This document shows positions 1 to 11,967 of a DNA stretch of 64,000 bases, one piece after another. Position 1 is the first letter of the stretch. Every line of letters starts with the position of its first letter. The notes under the pieces were generated by a model. The model was not told the origin of the DNA. It searched no databases and saw nothing but the letters and a program-made list of their open reading frames with translations. Source of the stretch: Podaxis mareebaensis (Eukaryota > Basidiomycota > Agaricomycetes > Agaricales > Agaricaceae); the NCBI GenBank assembly GCA_018524725.1, contig JAEUWP010000334.1, forward strand, positions 1 to 64,000, written 5' to 3'. The position numbers were made by a program, and so were the translations under genes.

Positions 1-19
1 CACCTGCCTAGCATGACAG

Positions 20-665
20 GGTTCCTGGGAACCAGAGGTGTGGGAAATTGGAAATGCACTGAATCTTCAAATTTCCATGTGGAATATTTGTATTACATAA
101 TAGCTGTGCATGCTAAACTTTCAGAAAAATCCTGCGTGGAACATACATGCAACATACATGATATGTGTGTGGGACTTTCAGAAAACCCCATGTGAAATAT
201 TTATAATTCCATGCATGAATTTTGTACACATAACTTCTTTTAGGGAGGGTTGCTGTTGTGCATGGGATTTTCAAAATCCCACGCATGTGGTTTTCCCCTG
301 AGACAAGGTAATAACTAGATTTTGTAAACTACTGAGTATACTTTAGGTCTAGGCAGTATGTAAATACCGCATGAGCACATTATTAAGTTCCGTGGGGGCC
401 AAATCTTTTTTAGGCCAACGGCCTGCCATACTACAAATGGGTGCATGATAGCAGTCCTTTTATTAGACCTTTATGAGTCTTTGGAAGAGATGGCTACGGC
501 TGTTATTTTAGAAGGGGTAGCTGGATCAACTACCCTGTCTAATATAACGGGTTCCTGGGAACCTGAGGTGTGGGAAAATCAGAAATGCACTGGCGCGGAA
601 TATTTGTATCACATAATATCCATGTGCGCGGAACTTTCAGAAAATCCCGCGCGGAACAATTAGAG
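20..665. repeat. Degenerate direct repeats, possible transposon remnant
   Basis: Two imperfect copies of a roughly 110-120 bp unit lie about 530 bp apart, starting at 20 and 550. Each begins with the same 14-bp palindrome (GGTTCCTGGGAACC) and contains the strings GGAATATTTGTAT, ACATAATA and CTTTCAGAAAA. Shorter related pieces (GGGACTTTCAGAAAACCCC near 171, GGGATTTTCAAAATCCC near 261) occur between them. No transposase reading frame is visible. A decayed non-autonomous element or local satellite is the simplest reading. The family cannot be named without a genome-wide comparison. Confidence 0.5.
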
Positions 666-1087
666 CATATTGCGACTTCAGTGACTCTGAACGAATTGAA
701 ACTGAATTGTTCCACGCCCAGAATCTCGCTGAAAATATGCTCTATTACACCAGCATGTTTGGACGCACTCTGGTTCTAATTGACAGCGGCAGCAACGTCC
801 GGTACTTTAAACTACAGATCGAGACATCCGAAAAGCAGGGTGCTGCAGGCCAGCATCACCTCTGTTCAGGAGACGTTTTTAGTATGACTCCGCTGCATTC
901 CGCTTGGCCTTGTTTAACGCTGTCACGAGCACGGTTGTTAATCGCTGGTCGTTTCGCAGTCTCTGGTACCCATAAACACTACAATGTGTCACCTTTAGAT
1001 AATACTGTTGCCCTTATTAGAACGGTTTCATCGCCTCGGAGAAAGTGCACCAGTCCCTCAGAATAGAAATCCCGTCGTAAATAATAC
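666..1087. other. Intergenic, no supported gene
   Basis: The plus strand is open for about 120 codons across part of this stretch, but the translation has no recognisable domain and no splice context. I see only 3' flank of the minus-strand gene that ends at 1088. Confidence 0.5.
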
Positions 1088-3480
1088 CTACTGACCACTC
1101 CTATTCGTACTCATCGAAAGTGTCCTCCCTTTCCCCTTATTCGAAGGCGTCTCCGCGGGTACAACGCCAGATGGGGTGAACGGCCCCATCGGGAACCCAA
1201 TAGGCGGACGCGACGCACTCCTCAAAACCTCATCCCAACGGCTATCAGAAATAGTACCAACCGCACTTCCGGCGCCTATGGCAGATCCAGCCCTCGAGCC
1301 ACCACCGCCACTCGCGCTCGGTCGATGACTCCCTCCACCAACAACAGAACCATCAACCCCTCCACCACCCCCTTCAGTCCGGTGAGACAGCGCGCTTCCA
1401 CCAGCACTCCTGACACTTGCAGCTCGGCCAGGTAACGACCGTTGTTTCGCCGGCGGTGTCGTCAACGATTCCATACTGTCCATCCCCGAGGATACCGCCT
1501 CTTCTTCATCTTCATCCTCACCATCGATGGTATACAAATCAGGATGTGGTATCACAGGCGGATTTTGAATCATACTATCTGCTGAGGTGTTCTCGGGGCC
1601 CGTGCCCCATTCACCTGACATTGGCATTGGCATTTGACCTGGCATCTGCATCGGTGGATTTGTGCTTTGTTGGTGATGATGTTGTGGGCGAGGGGAGCCG
1701 GATACGGATCCGGGGGATAGAGGAACTGAGTTAATGGGTTGGGGATGGGCTTCGGGGATGGGCGGGAAGAAGGATGAATTGGAGTCGTTCGGGTTGCCAT
1801 AGACTGGGCGGGAGAAGTTGGGCGGGACTTCGGTCCTTGCAGTGGCTGGTGCAGACTAGAAAGCAAAGCACATTTGTGTTGATTAGTCAGGTTGCGTGGA
1901 AGAAAGCATGAGCGAACGTACCGGGGCCTGGATTGTAATACCTGGTGCTGTGCTGGTCGTCGAGGTACTTGCGCGGGAACCAGCTTCTGGGATTACGGGT
2001 GGTGGTTGGAAGGAAATCGAGGACCCTCCAGACATTGTACGTGGTCGAGTGTAGATAGGATCATTGGGTCCTGGTGTCATCAGCCTTGCAGATTGTGCAC
2101 CCTATCACTTCATTAGCATTGCCTCCCACATACACAACTCAACTCACAAGTGACGGCTGCTTGCGGAGTGTCGCCGCATCTTGAGCCTCAGGGCTCCCCT
2201 CAGCACTCAAGACCTCCGGAATAGCACTCATGGGCGTCCTCCCAGCATCATAATACGGTTCGGTGATCATATCCATCTGTGAAAGGGTCGTCGACGCGGA
2301 CGCAGGCGAACTCGAGCGACGACCTCGAGCCACGCGAACATTTGTTGAGATTGGAGGAGGAATCATCCTTGGTTCCTCGTTCTCTGCTGCGTCGTGTAAG
2401 GCAGGAGATTGTGTGCGCTCGGGTGAAGGTGGTGGGCGAGAGAATTCGAACGGTGGTGGGAGGTGAATGCGATTGTCTTCGTCAAGCCGAGGTATATAGT
2501 TGTCTGGTGGCACAGCAGAGACGTTCATACGAGGTGAGGGGGATGGACCTCGGAAGGTTTGGGGCCGGGGCCGGATTACCTCCGGCTCTTCTGGTACTTG
2601 TGGCATTGACTGCACTGGATGACTTGCTACACTTGGCCCCTGCGGTGCAGTTGCAGATGTAGGGGTCTCTGGAGGCGCAGTGGGTGGCCTGGAAGGAGCG
2701 TTACTAGGTGCTCGGGAGTGTCGCTGTGACTGCGGTTGTGGTACTGGAGTTTGATTCAGAGTTCGTATGCGGAAGGCCGGTCTCTCGGTTTCGACGGTTT
2801 CTTGGGAGGGACTGAGAGTTCGTCCCGCCTCAGCTTGTACCATCCGTAACCCTTCCTGGTAGCCCATTTCTCTTCCCTTTCTGAAACCTTCCTGCAAACC
2901 CTCGCGACGACCTTCTTCCTGTGCTCTGATAACGTTGATTTCATCCCGCATCTTTCGCGCAGCAGACCTTGCTTCGGCAGCTTCTTTCTCGGCACGAAAG
3001 CGTTTTTCGTCGACCTCCTGAAGCACTCTCTGTGCACGGAAGATTTCTTTCTGAGCTTCGTCGTATTGTATTTTGTATAATCTAGAATCATTGCGTTAGC
3101 CGTCACATCCAAGACGAACTTCAAGAAGTATCTGACTTCAGCTCTTCTTCCAACCGTGAAATGTCCCGGAGGGCCCGTAACTTTTCCTCGCAGATGGACT
3201 TGAGATACGACATGGCTTCGGAGGCGCGTCGATCTGCTTGATCGGCGCGGTCTTTCTCGAACTTGAGTTGTTCATACAATTTGTGGACGAGCTTCTGCAA
3301 TTTCCTAGGGTCTCGGTCATCTCCAAGTAGGCGGTCGAGGCTCTTGAGAGACCGGCGACTATGTACAGAATCCGAGTGGCTAGTACGACGCGAGCTTTGA
3401 GAGGAGGACCCCATGACGACGGGGACAGGTGGTACCGGGACTGGAGGAGGGCTCATTCCTCCGACTTGGTTGCTATCCAT
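1088..3480 (-). CDS. Ser/Pro-rich coiled-coil protein, unknown function
   Basis: Four exons (3480-3137, 3081-2148, 2101-1922, 1855-1088) join in frame to give 741 residues; introns are 55, 46 and 66 nt with good GT/AG ends and a CTAAC branch site in the first. Residues about 50-200 are highly charged and heptad-like (many E, K, R, Q) and are predicted to form a long coiled coil that spans the first intron. The remaining C-terminal two thirds is low-complexity, rich in Pro, Ser and Gly, with a short acidic run (DGEDEDEEEA) and a Gly-rich patch. I do not recognise the family. The architecture suggests a scaffold or cytoskeletal adaptor, but that is only inference. The ATG at 3480 is the first in frame after the upstream non-coding stretch. 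Confidence 0.75.
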
Positions 3481-3763
3481 GATGGTTGAACGGGCGCCAC
3501 GAGGCGGTCAGAACAAACGCATAGAGGTTGAGGGTGATTGAGTAATTGATGAACAGCATCGTGCCCATACGTCGCCACTGTTTGTAGTGCAGAGTGAAGA
3601 ACCAACAAATGGCCATTCCAGAACAAACATCTTATTCCCACAAACTCGGAACTGGAAACAAAAACGTATCAGTATATGATTATTACCCTAAAATACAGGT
3701 ATCATAGTGTCGCAGAGAGAGGGTATCATAAACATAAGTTATAAGTTAGTAGGATGAAACACT

Positions 3764-4337
3764 TCAGACAGTTTCCTTGGGTTTGGAGAGGTCTGTATCC
3801 GCTGAGGACTCAGATATGCGTTTGTATTCCTTCTGCTTTGCTGTAGCAATGGCAGGCACTTCTATGCTTCTGGTCGCCGTCTTGCCTTTGTTTCCTCGTC
3901 GCCGTTTCACAAGACAATATACGAGTAGGACAATGGCCAACAGTCCGAACACTACTCAAGATTATTAGCTCGTTACATCTCAACCTACCAGCCACGGGGA
4001 AACATACCTCCACCGATCACAGAACCAACAATGATTCGAGTCTTTCTCGAGTCGGGAGGACACTTCACAACTTGGTTTCTGTCGAACGCAACTGTTACTG
4101 GGTTGTTCTGACTCGGAGATTTTGACGAGAGGCTTACGTTAGTTCGTCTCTGCATTCTGTATGCCCCGAACCACCAGTATAAACAATTGTCTTGGTGATC
4201 TTAGTCTTCGGCTTGCTACTGCCCTTGCTTGAGCTTTTCCCTCCTCCGTGGCCGCCTCCGCCTTTAGCATCGACGAGAGGTACAAAAGTTGCAAGGAGAC
4301 CCAGAAATAGAAGCCGGATATAAGGTGTTACGAGCAT
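3764..4337 (-). CDS. Small single-pass membrane protein with signal peptide
   Basis: Exons 4337-4138, 4078-4008 and 3951-3764 give 152 residues. Residues 1-25 form a clear secretion signal (Leu-rich core ending LVDA). A short Gly/Ser/Lys-rich ectodomain with two Cys (TEC and VVKCPP) follows, then one transmembrane helix starting IIVGSVIGGV, a basic stop-transfer (KRRRGNKGK) and a polar tail of about 60 residues. The third intron boundary splits a Val codon inside the membrane helix. The first intron is less certain: I chose the strong GTAAGC donor at 4137 with an acceptor that restores the frame. The function is unknown. The layout resembles small fungal surface sensors, and the next gene upstream (5548-6197) has the same layout. 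Confidence 0.7.
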
Positions 4338-5547
4338 AGCGCGTGCGGCTGCAGGAGCCGGGATCAATGGTTTGAGGTAAGTTAAAGTTGAGATATGAAC
4401 GGGAGGAACACACCACAACCTCCTTTCTTTTATGTTTGGAGTGAACATGAGGTGGCTTTGATGGGCGCTCTGATTAGCTGTCACTACGACGATTCGGGGA
4501 ATAGAAGAACGTAAGATGAAGGGCTGACAGATGTACTAAGTGGCTATGCACCCACCTACGTTGCCAGCGTGCCTATATCAGCAGTGTCATTGGTTAAATG
4601 CGGCCTCTACGCTTTTTTGCTAATAACAATAACACAGGCTCCGGACCCACAATCACAGCCTTTGTTTCCTATATATACTGGACGCAGAGAGGAACAAACT
4701 ACAAACCTACATCCAGAGGGTGTGGATTACTATTTCTGGCGGCACAAGCAGGGCTGCATTAGACAAACGAACTAACGCACTTGTGGTTTCCCGGTGACCG
4801 GGTGCAAGTCGCCTCGTTGATCGCTGAAAACGAGCAGGACAGGACAATCATAACCCAGAGGCAGCGCGGCCGACCACAGCTATGGTTGCTCACAGGAAAC
4901 GAAGATCACCGCGAGGGGTAGCTCCAAGGAATTGGCAGAACTCAAAGCCATTGGATGCTGTGCGGTAGCCACACTTCGTGGCTGTTGTGCTTCTATTGCT
5001 CTTCCTGTGACCAGAGCCCTGTCGTGTGCAGTGGCACCCTGGTCGATTCAGGTTCTAACCATACGTTCCAACGACAATGCTTGCACCCCATTTAACCAAT
5101 TAACTCCAAACCCGATCCGAGACAGATATGTGAAACGCCAAGCCACAATATGTCTTTTGTGAAACCATGCGAGGAAAACATAAAAACGTTGGTTTATACT
5201 ACAATTGATGCTATTATACTAAAGACAATAAATAAATGCGCCCGGAAACAAATGAAGTGATTAAACAGCGAACATGGACCCACAAACCTCTCCATTGGTT
5301 CCTGACTCAACACAAGCCAAGTACCGAATAGAACTGAATAACGATATCCTTATCGGAAATCTCCCCCTTGCCACGCCACAACCAACATATTGGTTGCCTC
5401 CCAATGAAATTCGCATTCCATCTCTTCTGTAATCCATCGCGGAATGATCTTGGATCTGCGGCTATTGCCAGCACAAGTCATTGACTCCTATCCTTCCAGG
5501 AACAAAAAACAACAGCCTCCCACAAGAACGACCACCACTCAAACGCC
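4338..5547. other. Intergenic, 1.2 kb
   Basis: Upstream region of the small membrane protein gene at 3764-4337. Open stretches on the plus strand are short and low in coding character. I see no RNA gene or mobile element. Confidence 0.5.
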
Positions 5548-6197
5548 TCATGCCACTCCTGGAGGTGGCGGCGGAGATTTAGCCTCAGGCCAATACGGCA
5601 GCGTAGGCAACTCCCCAGGTTGAAAGCTCGCCGAAAGCGGCTCCCTATCCTCTTCCTTCTCCGAACGATTTTTCGTAGCTAATTTCCTCCTCCGTTGGCG
5701 GACGAAAAGAATAATGCAGACTGAAACGAGGACGCCACCGATGACTTTAACACGATGTCAGTTGACCGGTCAAATAAAACGATGAGATGGAGATTTGGGA
5801 ATCCGTGCCGACTGCTGCCTTCAGGAAAATCGGCGGTAGTGGCAAGAAGCAGGAGGTGGGACTAGCGGGAGATGAATAGTGAAGACTTACCGCCCAGAAG
5901 AATACCTAACTGTGCATCCGTCAATTGCGATTCACGACTATTTGATCCTCCACTCGAGCTTGCACTTGCACTTGGACTCCCACTGGAAGTTAGTGTCGAA
6001 CTTGGGTTAAGACTCGATGATCCCCCATTTGCGTCTTCTTGCCCAAAGTCCGATTGTTTATCTGGGTCGCCCATAACCGCAGGTATTGCATATGCAACTG
6101 GAAGCATGGTAAAGACCAAGGTTTGCAAGATGATGCATAGCCTCAATACATCAAGGAAAGCACCGAGGCGTCCCCTAGGTATCCAGAAACGTGGCAT
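5548..6197 (-). CDS. Small single-pass membrane protein, Ser-rich ectodomain
   Basis: Two exons (6197-5891, 5744-5548) encode 167 residues. A basic N-terminus is followed by a hydrophobic signal segment (about residues 16-38, ending in an AYA-like cleavage site). A Ser/Gly-rich ectodomain of about 60 residues, probably O-mannosylated, comes next. One membrane helix starts GVIGGVLVSV and is stopped by RQRRRK. The cytosolic tail of about 45 residues ends in a Pro run. The single intron is phase 1 and sits just before the membrane helix, as in the neighbouring gene at 3764-4337, so the two may be old tandem duplicates. The overall design recalls cell-wall stress sensors or basidiomycete EGFR-type membrane-anchor proteins, but no catalytic or binding motif is visible. 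Confidence 0.75.
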
Positions 6198-7376
6198 CGT
6201 GGCAGTCCTATGGCAATCAGAAGCAACAATTCCTCATAAGTTCCCTCTTACACAAGCCAGGCGATGAGGGCAAGAAGACACACCAGGTGTATAAAATCTA
6301 GGAATGCAAGCACCAAATGACGAGATAGTAGCACAGCCCAAAGCTCGATGGTGGCAAGAGAAAAGGGAACGCCTCCAAGCCCAGCCGTCAGGTCCTTGTA
6401 CCTGTGAATGACCCCTTCTTTCTGGGTTGGACGTGAACAGGACAAGGCACAGCGGGCTTAAATATTACCGGCCGTGGCCTCAGAGGGTAGTTGACAGTGA
6501 TGTGGCTGCCTCAGTTATGAGAACGAGGGATATTAATATCGATGCCAGTGACAGCAATCCTGATCAGAGAATTGCTGACAAAACCCAGTCAAGGAAGATA
6601 ATCACGAAAGGGATGCTGTCTATGGGATTGCGAGCCCAGCCTGTGGACCTAGAGGGGATGAACGGACTCTTTGAGGTGGGAAAACTTAAAGGTGAGGAAG
6701 AGGAAGAGAACAGGGAAGAGGGAACAAGGAGAGTGATGAGCGGTTCCGAGGAGAGGGTCCGAGTGGCAATGAAACAGACCCAGAGCCCGTCTCCTGACCG
6801 CAACGGACCACGGGATAAATCAGCTCAACGACTTAACCCCGCGCTGCTCTAGGATGAGCGGCACCGGTTTAGGCTTCAAACCCTCGGCGCCCATCATGGT
6901 GGCGCACAGCATCTTGTTGTGCTATGCTTCAACCGCATGGGCCTAGCATGGGGCATCAGGGCATCAGATGCATATCGGCAGCGCGGGGAGGTCATGCTTG
7001 AAGCTTGATGCATGAGTACTTCGGGTCAAGTCTTGTCATAATAAGCTTTCCAGTGTACGCATGCTAAGCGGATAAGACAAGGTCCCATCTATTGGTCACT
7101 CAATCATCATGACAGCCGGACAAATCCTGACTTGAATTTGTCTCGAATCTCTTACACAGAAAAATTAGCATAGGACACGTTGGGCAGACAAGATACTAAG
7201 GATCTTCAACGAGATAGGGGAATGTTGTATGAGTTCATATATTACAACTATTATACCGTGATTATCGGCGCCTCGCATTCACGAGCCACCATGGCAATCA
7301 CCTTCTGTCAGACACCAAGAGGCCCTGATAGGTGCTCAGCAAGTTTGCCGTGCAGCCCTCCATGAGTCACTGCCAA
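6198..7376. other. Intergenic, 1.2 kb
   Basis: Space between the small membrane protein gene (promoter side) and the 3' end of the permease gene. A plus-strand open frame at 6427-6852 is charged, low-complexity and lacks any family signature; I do not call it. Nothing else is supported. Confidence 0.5.
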
Positions 7377-9550
7377 TCATACAATCCAATAATACAACCT
7401 CCATAGCATCCTGGCTCCAAGATTCCCCTTCGTGATCCTATTATGCCTCGTCTCGTCGTCGATCTTATCGACCTCCTCGTCCTGGTATTCGTCCTTCGAC
7501 AAATCGACAGTGTTCACGTCCACCAAATCACTATACCATATACGTCTTGACCGGGGAGTATTCGCGGAAGATTTCAGTCCTGGTCGTTTAATGAGCATCC
7601 AGAGGATGTACATCACAATCATGACTGGTATCTGAATATAGTAAGAGACGAAATTAATCGGCTCAAAGGTCGGGAATATCGAGGACCATCCTTGGACTGG
7701 GGTATGGCTATGAGGCTTCAATGACACAGGAGGGGCATAAAAGACTCACTAAGGATCAAGCAGGCAACAGTGATTGTCTACGTGGGCATAGAGTTGAACT
7801 AAGTCTTAAGAGGTGCGACAATGATTCAAAGATTCACGTACGACGAACGCAGGTGCCCAGGGCCACGTCCAAGCAGCACGGAACTTCATATCATCCAAAG
7901 AACGGCCTTGTCTAATCCATGCCTTACGGAATCGCCAGCTGGCAAGGCCGATCGAGAACCAAGCAATCTGGTTGGACACCCCGACAAGATTCTGTAACCA
8001 GTTCCAAAGTGCACCATTGCCGATATAGCTGCTGCCAAAGCAGAGGATGCTGATGCTACTTGTCGCAAGTAATGAAGGTAAAGGAATGCCGCTTTTTGTT
8101 GTCCAAGAAAGGAATCGGGGGGCCTGACTGACAGCAGAAAGACCTGAAAGCGCGGCCAGTCAAACTGGGTGAGCAGCGATTACTTGACCATGGACCGATC
8201 TCTTACCGTACAAGACGCGAGTACCGGCGAATAGTGCGTGATTTCCAGCAGAAATGACAGAAGTAAAGACAACGGTATTCATGAACGAGGCAGCGCCAAC
8301 TTCGGTGTAGGGTGTCATGAAAAGAAATAACTAACTGACTGTGGAATAATCTTACCAGAACCGACTTCTCTGAAGACGATAGTGAAGGGCGATGTTACCG
8401 CGCTCCGGTTTGAGAGATTAGGGTAGGTATACGGAACTATGACCAAATCTCAGCGTCTTGAGTCATGTAAGAGGACTTCGGGCATTCTTACCGTTCAGAC
8501 CAATTAGCAGAATGCTAACAATATAGAAGATGAGGATTCTGAGGGAGAAATTAGTATATTGTCGCCCTTCCACGAGACAAGTGATAACCTCACCTCCAAA
8601 ATACGAACTTGACTACCCTCGGCATATTCTTTGACGGGTTTTTCGTCTCCCCGGCAGTGATGCCCAGACTCTCCGTCCCACCATCTGACGTCGTGTGATA
8701 AGCATATACACAAAGCCAACATGAGCTTCAGGTGCGTACATGCGAAGCTGGCTGTCACAAAGACACGAGCAAATCCCCCAAATCCTCCCACGAACGGCGC
8801 ACCAGGGATCCTCCAGTTCTCGCCACCGATATATCGATGTTCTTGATTGACACCCACATTCACAAGGATGCCGAGTATGATGAATACGATAATCGCAATG
8901 ACTTTCAATGAGGCAAGCCAATACTCTGTGAGTCGATGAGTCAATCCGTCAATAACCCCTGGCGCGTACAATAGAACCACAGTCAACCCACCTAGTTCTC
9001 CATAAGCCCTTACATGAACAGCATTGATACCCACCAAAAACACCCAAAATATAACACCAATCGCCCATGGATGCCAATCCGTCCAATATGACATCACCAA
9101 CTGTGCTGCAGTAAGATCACCCGCGACCGAAACTGCATCATTAAACCAATAATTCCACGCCAACGCAAACCCATATGAAGGCGAGAAAAACCTCGTGCAA
9201 TACGTCCCAAATGACCCTGCGACTGGGTATTGCGTCGCCATTTCGCCAAGGAGCAATAGCGTGACATAGACTATGAATCCAATGATGGTGTAGCATATCA
9301 GCATACTCGCTGGACCGCCTCGAGCGAGTGAGCTGCCGGTGCCAAGGAAGAGACCAGTGCCGATAGTGCCCGCTATTGCTATCATCTGCACCTGGCGCGC
9401 CGAGAGCCCTCGATGAAGTCTTCCGTCATCTTTGTCCACTGGGGGGAGGGGAAGTACGTCGGGTTGGTCCTCCTCTGGGGAAAGCGCCGAGGTGGCATTA
9501 GTGGCTCCATAAGAGTCCGAAGCTTTGGAATCTGTTTTCGAGAAGCTCAT
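7377..9550 (-). CDS. Amino-acid permease, AAT/Gap1-type
   Basis: Nine exons (9550-8992, 8925-8740, 8684-8594, 8538-8492, 8436-8356, 8299-8207, 8143-7842, 7777-7750, 7696-7377) join exactly to 568 residues, the normal size for fungal yeast-type amino-acid transporters (PF00324). A polar N-terminus of about 55 residues precedes the first helix with the family signature GTIGTGLFLGTG. Later landmarks are the ASFAYGGTES segment in the middle, VSNQIAWFSIG, and VQGWSS/IQGWSS-like sequence near the end; about twelve helices are expected. The substrate cannot be read from sequence; general or basic amino-acid uptake across the plasma membrane is the family role. Exon 8 is only 28 nt. Introns are 53-66 nt. 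The C-terminal tail is acidic and polar, as in permeases regulated by ubiquitin. Confidence 0.95.
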
Positions 9551-9988
9551 GATGGTGAACTGGTCAGCTCCTTAAGCAGCGGGACCGAAGACGCACTTCG
9601 GTGAAGGAGGGGCTGGGAAGGACCAGCACTACTTGATCTAGGTGGCATTTTGTTTTCTGACAATGAATAGGCCGAGAGGACGACTGCACATGGTCGAATG
9701 GCAATCGAGGGATGATGTGGGATGGCGCAATAGCTGGGCGCTTTCCACGGTGTGGATCTTACCCGATGCTTCCATTGGGTCAGTCACGTTTTGCTACCAT
9801 AATCAGTCAAAAGTCATTAACACCTAGTGATATGTACGGTAAACCAGATGGACCACAGACCACCGGGTATAGGCGGTTCTCCACAAGTAACATATCCAAG
9901 CCCAATTAAACAGAAATCCTAGTCCTACAGAAAACGAAGTCCGAAATCAAACCCTAATTTACCCCGATGTTTGAAACCTGTATAATCT
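9551..9988. other. Intergenic, 5' flank of the permease
   Basis: Promoter side of the permease and 3' flank of the next minus-strand gene. No additional reading frame or RNA gene is supported. Confidence 0.5.
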
Positions 9989-11707
9989 TCACAGCAACTG
10001 CTTCCAGCCAGCATCGCGGCATTTCTTGACCAGTCGTTTCACCTCTTGTGAACGGGCACGCGTGGTGACGAGAAGAGTATCCGGCATATCGACGATTACA
10101 AGATCATCCACACCAAGACAGGCAATTAATCTGCCAGAGCCAGGGACGACAATACCACCGGCCACTTGCTCAGTCAAAACTATGGAGACAGGTAAATAGG
10201 CGCCTGCGCATTCAAAAATAGAGTCACATACCAAGATGGTTGTCTCCTAACACACGTGGTTGGTTTGCTTCCGCGGGGAGCAGATCTGCCAAAGAAGAGA
10301 AATCACCAACATCATCCCAACCTGTAAAAATCAGAACATCATTCGTTGATTGATTCAAACACGTAAATTGGAGCACTGACCGAAGGTGGCTGGGACAACT
10401 GCGACCCGGCCTTCTGCTGCTGCGGGTTCGGCAACAGCATTGTCAATGGGAATTTTCTCAAGTGTATGCCACACTTCGCCAAGGACGCGCCCACGGGCTG
10501 TCTCACCCTCATCCCACACCTCCGCAATCTTGACAAGTCCATCATGGAGATCCGGCTTGTATTCTTTCAACAGTTGCAGGAGGAACGTTGCCTTGGTGAC
10601 GAACATTCCAGCATTCCAACGATAGATACCGGTGGCGATGTAAGACGCGGCGGTCCTTGCGTCAGGTTTTTCCTTGAAACTCGAAACAAGGCGGGCATTG
10701 GGAGCCTCCTTCATTCCGAGTTTCTCGCCCAAACGGATGTAACCGAATCCGGTCGAGGGGTGTGAAGGGGCGATACCAATTGTTACAAGATAATCCTTCT
10801 TCGCGACCTCTACAGCCTCTGCAACAGCGGAAAGGAAGGCATCGTCTCCGGAAATCATGTGGTCGGCGGCAAAAGATCCAATGATGGCATCAGGATCGCG
10901 TTTCGCAAGGACAGCGGCTGCAAGACCAATAGCAGCCATCGAATCCTTCGGACCAGGCTCGCATAGGAGGTTATCCGGCAGCAGATCTGGCAATTGTTCG
11001 CGAATGGAGGTTATGTGGGCGGGTCCAGCAACCACTGTCGTCCGTGCAGGAGAGACAAGAGGAAGTAACCGATCCCAGGTCGCCTGGATGAGCGAACGAC
11101 CTTTGAGAGTGACGTCGAGCAAAAACTTTGGGTGATCTTCTCGAGAAAGGGGCCATAGACGTGTGCCTGCGCCACCGGCGGGAATGACGACATAAAATCC
11201 AGGAATATCCCGAGTTCCAAGGGAGACGGTAGTCAAAGCGTTGTCTCCGAGAGGAGAAGGACGATATAGGGGCTCGGGTGCTTGGACAGCGAGGGCGGGA
11301 ATAGAATGTGAGAGAAATGGTGACAGTTTTGCGCGAAGCTGAGGACTAGGAGGGGCAGGAGTCATGAAGCCTGGGGTGCCGTTACGCGACGTGTGGTAGT
11401 TGTGCTATGGATAGTCAGGGCGTGGCTTGCGCGGGTGGCCGAGAGAACATACCTGAAGTCCTTCTCGAATCTGGCGCTCGAGACTGGCGTTGGCTAAACG
11501 TAGCTCAGCAGTTTCGCGTCTAAGCTCAGAGATGTCCGCTTGCTAAAATCAAGTAAATTCGGACAGCTCATCGAGATACAGGATGTTACTGACGGATTTC
11601 TGGAGCGCCAGGAGAATTTGCTGGAACATAGCTTCTGTAGTGATGCCATTGGCCTTGTGTTCTGGCTGGCCAGCAGTCATGTCAGGAAGGAGGGAATGGT
11701 GAGGCAT
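9989..11707 (-). CDS. Mannose-1-phosphate guanylyltransferase, bacterial ManC-type, with coiled-coil N-terminus
   Basis: Five exons (11707-11594, 11542-11453, 11404-10381, 10321-10232, 10179-9989) give 502 residues. The catalytic half is a nucleotidyltransferase of the bacterial ManC/CpsB class: a GGAGTRLWPLSR signature near residues 145-156, then CEPGPKDS, GSFAADHMI, GFGYI, FKEKPD and FGWDDVGDF. This class makes GDP-mannose from GTP and mannose-1-phosphate. It differs from the usual fungal Psa1/Mpg1 enzyme, whose signature is GGYGTRLRPLT. The first two exons (38 and 30 codons) add an N-terminal stretch with a predicted amphipathic coiled coil at about 35-68; an internal Met at residue 82 could start a shorter 421-residue form. 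The closest family resemblance I can recall is to actinobacterial ManC, so an old horizontal transfer is possible. Activity is inferred from motifs only. Confidence 0.88.
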
Positions 11708-11967
11708 AGGTGTGTGTGGGAAGGTGTAGAATTTGAGACGTATGTGTGGTTGTTTAAATAATAAAAGTCAAGGGCGTTGCACTTTCCTCTTCGGGCTCTT
11801 CCGAATGACCAGCTGTGCATGTGCCATTCTTTCCGAACCGCCACCGGGCAAGAGCCCTTCACGCCCAATATTCTCCGTCTTTACCTCCACGTCATCCCTA
11901 CAAACGTGGTCTTTGTTCACCAACGTGCTTTCCTTGTAGTCTTTTTATTGCACACCACCCACGACGG

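Noticed and set aside
6427..6852. Plus-strand open frame of 141 codons with Glu/Arg-rich stretch
   Set aside because: Low-complexity, no family resemblance, and no clear promoter or splice support.
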